Below, piece by piece: positions 7,441 through 9,488 of a stretch of 9,488 nt of DNA. The DNA lies in assembly GCA_022866645.1 (NCBI GenBank), contig JALHUQ010000404.1:1-9488 (forward strand), read 5' to 3'. The stretch comes from Woeseiaceae bacterium (lineage in GTDB: Bacteria > Pseudomonadota > Gammaproteobacteria > Steroidobacterales > Woeseiaceae). The notes under the pieces were generated by a model. It ran no database searches. It worked only from the letters and a program-made list of their open reading frames with translations, and was not told the DNA's origin. Positions within the stretch are counted from its first letter, which is position 1, and every line of letters starts with the position of its first letter. The position numbers and the translations under genes are program-made.

Positions 7441-8024
7441 TATCCCCGCATCATAAACCACAGAATCGCCACCGCAGTAATGGCGGCGACGGCCCAGCCT
7501 AAGCCTTCAACGTATTTCGCCAGCGTGTCTTCAAAAGTTTGCCCTCCCGCTCTTACCAGCCCGGCCACCAGAAAAAACCGACCGGCACGACCAATCAGAG
7601 AGGCGATCAGGAAACCCGGCAAGTTCAGAACAGCGACACCGGCAGCAATTGTGAACACCTTGTACGGGATCGGTGAAAATCCGGCGACAAACACGACCCA
7701 GACGCCGTATTCGTCAAACCAGGCGCGGCTGGTCTGATAGGCATTCCAATAATGGGAATCCATTAGCCAGGGCTCAATGACATCGAACAAGCCATAACCA
7801 ATTGCATAACCCGCCAGGCCACCCGATACGGAAAACAGCGTTGCAATCGTCGCCAGACGCACCCAGCGATGGCGTGCGGCAAGCACCATGGGTGCGAGCA
7901 TGACGTCGACCGGAATCGGGAAAAACGAGGATTCAGCGAAACTCAGCGCCGCGAGATAACGCTCCGCGTGTCGATGCCGCGACCACTCAATAACGCGTTC
8001 GTACAACGGTGTAAACAGCTTCAT
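7440..8024 (-). CDS. yqaA: YqaA-type DedA/VTT-domain inner-membrane protein
   Basis: A 194-residue polytopic inner-membrane protein of the DedA/SNARE-associated (VTT) superfamily, YqaA branch. Visible family marks are the re-entrant segment with ESSFFPIPVDVMLAP (about 31-45), the second one GFSPIPYKVFTIAAG (115-129) and the small-residue/arginine motif GRAGRFFLVAG (145-155). Hydrophobic stretches fall near 57-80, 108-135, 137-158 and 177-192, the last reaching the C-terminus (WFMMRG). Some DedA relatives act in lipid scrambling or membrane homeostasis; I cannot assign a substrate to this one. Start ATG 8022-8024 has GAGG about 12 bases upstream. It lies between pcm and nlpD, an insertion I recall from xanthomonads, and begins a new transcription segment because the promoter at 8066-8094 lies directly upstream. 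The stop overlaps nlpD by one base. Confidence 0.9.
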   Translation of the reverse strand: MKLFTPLYERVIEWSRHRHAERYLAALSFAESSFFPIPVDVMLAPMVLAARHRWVRLATIATLFSVSGGLAGYAIGYGLFDVIEPWLMDSHYWNAYQTSRAWFDEYGVWVVFVAGFSPIPYKVFTIAAGVAVLNLPGFLIASLIGRAGRFFLVAGLVRAGGQTFEDTLAKYVEGLGWAVAAITAVAILWFMMRG

Positions 8025-8065
8025 ATCAACTCGACGCCTCGGAAAATATAGTAGTAATTACTTTA

Positions 8066-8094
8066 ATTATAGTTCGTAATATTCTGTTTATTAA
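8066..8094 (-). promoter_or_regulatory. Predicted sigma70-type promoter for yqaA-nlpD-rpoS
   Basis: On the minus strand a perfect -10 box TATAAT (8066-8071) is preceded by 17 bases (8072-8088) and a -35 box TTAATA (8089-8094), four of six matches to TTGACA. Transcription would begin near 8059, about 35 bases before the yqaA ATG. It sits in the 73-bp gap after pcm, which is far more AT-rich than its surroundings (11 G/C in positions 8041-8100). A perfect ten-base palindrome AGTAATTACT (8053-8062) covers the predicted start site and could be an operator, though such AT-rich palindromes also arise by chance. This is the only clear promoter I find in the window. Confidence 0.55.
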
Positions 8095-8097
8095 ACT

Positions 8098-8754
8098 TTA
8101 TTTCCCACGAACCAGAGGAACAAAACTTACCGCACCCAGGGACACCTGCTCAAAACGGTCCGGGTGGTTAACGACCATGGTCAGGTCCTGGCACCCTTTC
8201 GGCCCGATCGGAATAACCAGCCGCCCGCCCGGGGCGAGTTGCTCGAGTAGCTTTTGTGGCATTGAGGATGCCGCCGCCGTCACGATGATGCCATCGTAGG
8301 GTCCGTATTTCGGCCACCCCTCCCAACCATCGCCCGGACGAAACTCCACGTTATAAATATCGAGCTCCCGCAGTCGCTGACGTGTCTTGGTCAGCAACTC
8401 ACGAATGCGCTCAACGGTATAGATTTTCTTCACGAGAGGTGCGAGTACCGCCGTCTGATAACCGCAACCCGTGCCGATTTCCAGAACGTTCTTCCCCTCG
8501 AACCCGGCGAGGAGCGCTTCGGTCATACGGGCCACGATAAATGGCTGGCTGATCGTCTGACCGAGGCCAATCGGCAATGCAGTATCTTCATAGGCCCTGC
8601 TGGCCAGCGCTTCATCGACGAACAGGTGACGCGGCACATTCCGTATCTGGTTCAATACCGGCCCCGAACGTATTCCCTGATCGACGAGGCGCTGGACCAG
8701 ACGGTCGCGCGTGCGCGCCGAGGTCATTCCGATGCCTTGCCGGGAGCTGGCCAC
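8098..8754 (-). CDS. pcm: Protein-L-isoaspartate O-methyltransferase
   Basis: Cytoplasmic repair enzyme that uses S-adenosylmethionine to methylate isoaspartyl residues in damaged proteins, allowing return to aspartate. It is 218 residues. The family signature LPIGLGQTISQPFIVARMTE is at about 60-79, the SAM-binding motif VLEIGTGCGYQTAVLA at 90-105, the post-I motif YTVERI at about 112-117, then GDGWEGWPKYGPYDGIIVTAAA, LLEQLAPGGRLVIPIG and the C-terminal VSFVPLVRGK. The chosen GTG (8752-8754) directly follows the surE stop. An ATG at 8725-8727 (MTSARTRDRL, 209 residues) is equally plausible; the preceding GIG is, as I recall, shared by relatives with longer N-termini, which favours GTG. The TAA stop is at 8098-8100, four bases from the predicted yqaA promoter -35 box. 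surE-pcm coupling is standard in Gammaproteobacteria. Confidence 0.96.
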   Translation of the reverse strand: MASSRQGIGMTSARTRDRLVQRLVDQGIRSGPVLNQIRNVPRHLFVDEALASRAYEDTALPIGLGQTISQPFIVARMTEALLAGFEGKNVLEIGTGCGYQTAVLAPLVKKIYTVERIRELLTKTRQRLRELDIYNVEFRPGDGWEGWPKYGPYDGIIVTAAASSMPQKLLEQLAPGGRLVIPIGPKGCQDLTMVVNHPDRFEQVSLGAVSFVPLVRGK

Positions 8755-9488
8755 CTAGCTCGATCCCAGCCAGCCTGCGAGGCCCTCAATGGCATCTTGC
8801 CGGGTCAGATCCACCTTCAGCGGCGTAACGCACGCGTAGCCTTCTTCAATGGCAAAAAAATCCGTGCCCTCGCCTGCATCCTGCCCCACGCCCGCGGGGC
8901 CTACCCAGTAAATGGGCCGACCGTAAGGATCCGTGTCTTTTAATATCGGTTCTGACTTGTGGCGAAAGCCCAGTCGCGTGGCCCTGATGCCCTTGAGTTG
9001 TTCCATCGCAAGGTCCGGCACATTCAGATTCAGCACGACATTGGAAGCCAGCGGCGCACGCTCGATCTTCTGCACCAGTGCGGCGGCCACTCTGGCGGCG
9101 GTCTCGAAATGAACCAGCTTTCCGCCTACCAGCTGTCTGCCGACCAGCGATACAGCGATCGTCGGCAGGCCCAGGAAGCGCCCTTCCATCGCCGCTGCGA
9201 CCGTGCCGGAGTAAATGACGTCGTCGCCCAGATTCGCGCCGTGATTGATTCCTGAAACGACCAGGTCCGGCTCATAGTCCAGGAAACCGGTGAGCGCCAG
9301 ATGCACACAATCAGACGGGGTGCCATCCACCGTATAGCGATTCGGTCCGACCTCCGAGACCCGCAACGGCCTGTGCAAGGTCAATGAATTACTGGCGGCC
9401 GAGCGATTCCGATCGGGGGCAATGACGACCACCTCTGCGACCTTCTCCAGTGCTGCGGTCAGAGCGATGATGCCAGTAGCGAGATACC
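8755..9488 (-). CDS. surE: 5'/3'-nucleotidase SurE (N-terminus cut by window edge)
   Basis: Metal-dependent nucleoside monophosphate phosphatase of the survival-protein family, cytoplasmic. The window holds about 243 codons; the first complete codon is TAT at 9484-9486, and the protein begins YLATGIIALTAALEKVAEVV. That places the edge just after the expected MRI..NDDG start, so about ten residues with the two metal-binding aspartates lie beyond 9488. Visible marks are VVIAPDRNRSAASNSLTL (active-site serine), the VSGINHGANLGDDVIYSGTV segment (metal-ligand asparagine) followed by AAAMEG, YWVGPAG, GTDFFAIEEGYACVTPL and KVDLTRQDAIEGL at the C-terminus. The frame is open through the window end. 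A GTG start at 9430-9432 would discard the conserved N-terminus and is wrong. The TAG stop (8755-8757) directly abuts the pcm GTG. surE is normally the first gene of this block, and its promoter is outside the window. Confidence 0.96.
   Translation of the reverse strand, partial: YLATGIIALTAALEKVAEVVVIAPDRNRSAASNSLTLHRPLRVSEVGPNRYTVDGTPSDCVHLALTGFLDYEPDLVVSGINHGANLGDDVIYSGTVAAAMEGRFLGLPTIAVSLVGRQLVGGKLVHFETAARVAAALVQKIERAPLASNVVLNLNVPDLAMEQLKGIRATRLGFRHKSEPILKDTDPYGRPIYWVGPAGVGQDAGEGTDFFAIEEGYACVTPLKVDLTRQDAIEGLAGWLGSS

Noticed and set aside
8084..8100. Terminator for pcm in the AT-rich gap
   Set aside because: GTTTAATAAAC just after the pcm stop is palindromic but has a one-base centre and no GC stem or T-run; the -35 box occupies the same bases.
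1..9488. CRISPR arrays, insertion sequences, tRNA or rRNA genes, phage or defence genes
   Set aside because: No direct-repeat arrays, terminal inverted repeats, transposase motifs or tRNA-like sequences were seen; the whole window is filled by conserved housekeeping genes.

Overview
The window carries ten genes typical of a gammaproteobacterial chromosome and no mobile DNA, RNA genes or repeats. Nine genes are on the minus strand and one small gene is on the plus strand. Two well-known conserved blocks lie side by side. The right block (reading leftward from 9488 to 5860) is surE, pcm, a yqaA-type membrane gene, nlpD and rpoS. The left block (5465 to 99) is an rpfE-type gene, recJ, prfB and lysS. 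Between them sits a plus-strand gene for a Mth938/Xcc1710-like (DUF498) protein. The surE-pcm-nlpD-rpoS order points to Gammaproteobacteria. The extra yqaA gene and the rpfE-recJ-prfB-lysS order resemble Xanthomonadales (the Xanthomonas rpf region). The proteins are not close enough to any genus I can name, so I stop at a gammaproteobacterium on or near the xanthomonad branch.

Right block. surE (cut by the window edge) abuts pcm (TAG directly followed by GTG). A 73-bp, very AT-rich gap with a good sigma70-type promoter then precedes yqaA. yqaA overlaps nlpD by one base (TAATG), and nlpD is followed 57 bp later by rpoS. Functionally this is stress survival: a survival nucleotidase, isoaspartate repair, a DedA-like membrane protein, an envelope amidase activator and the stationary-phase sigma factor. 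The RpoS reading frame starts at conserved region 1.2 and lacks the roughly 50-residue N-terminal region 1.1.

Left block. The rpfE-type gene runs into recJ (TAGTG overlap). prfB and lysS then follow with short gaps: RecJ exonuclease, peptide chain release factor 2 and lysyl-tRNA synthetase. prfB has the classical autoregulatory programmed +1 frameshift: 24 codons, an AGGAGG element, then CTT TGA C. Full RF2 is therefore 364 residues and not the shorter downstream frame.

The plus-strand gene is packed tightly. Its start is 29 bp from the divergent rpfE-type start, and its stop shares the palindrome CTAG with the rpoS stop. No stretch over 300 bases lacks a gene; only positions 1-98 at the left edge lie outside genes, and they hold little beyond a hairpin at the end of lysS. 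I see no previously undescribed multi-gene system. The items worth a second look are the short RpoS, the AT-rich promoter island, and the rpfE-type gene standing next to a DUF498 gene instead of the rpf signalling genes.
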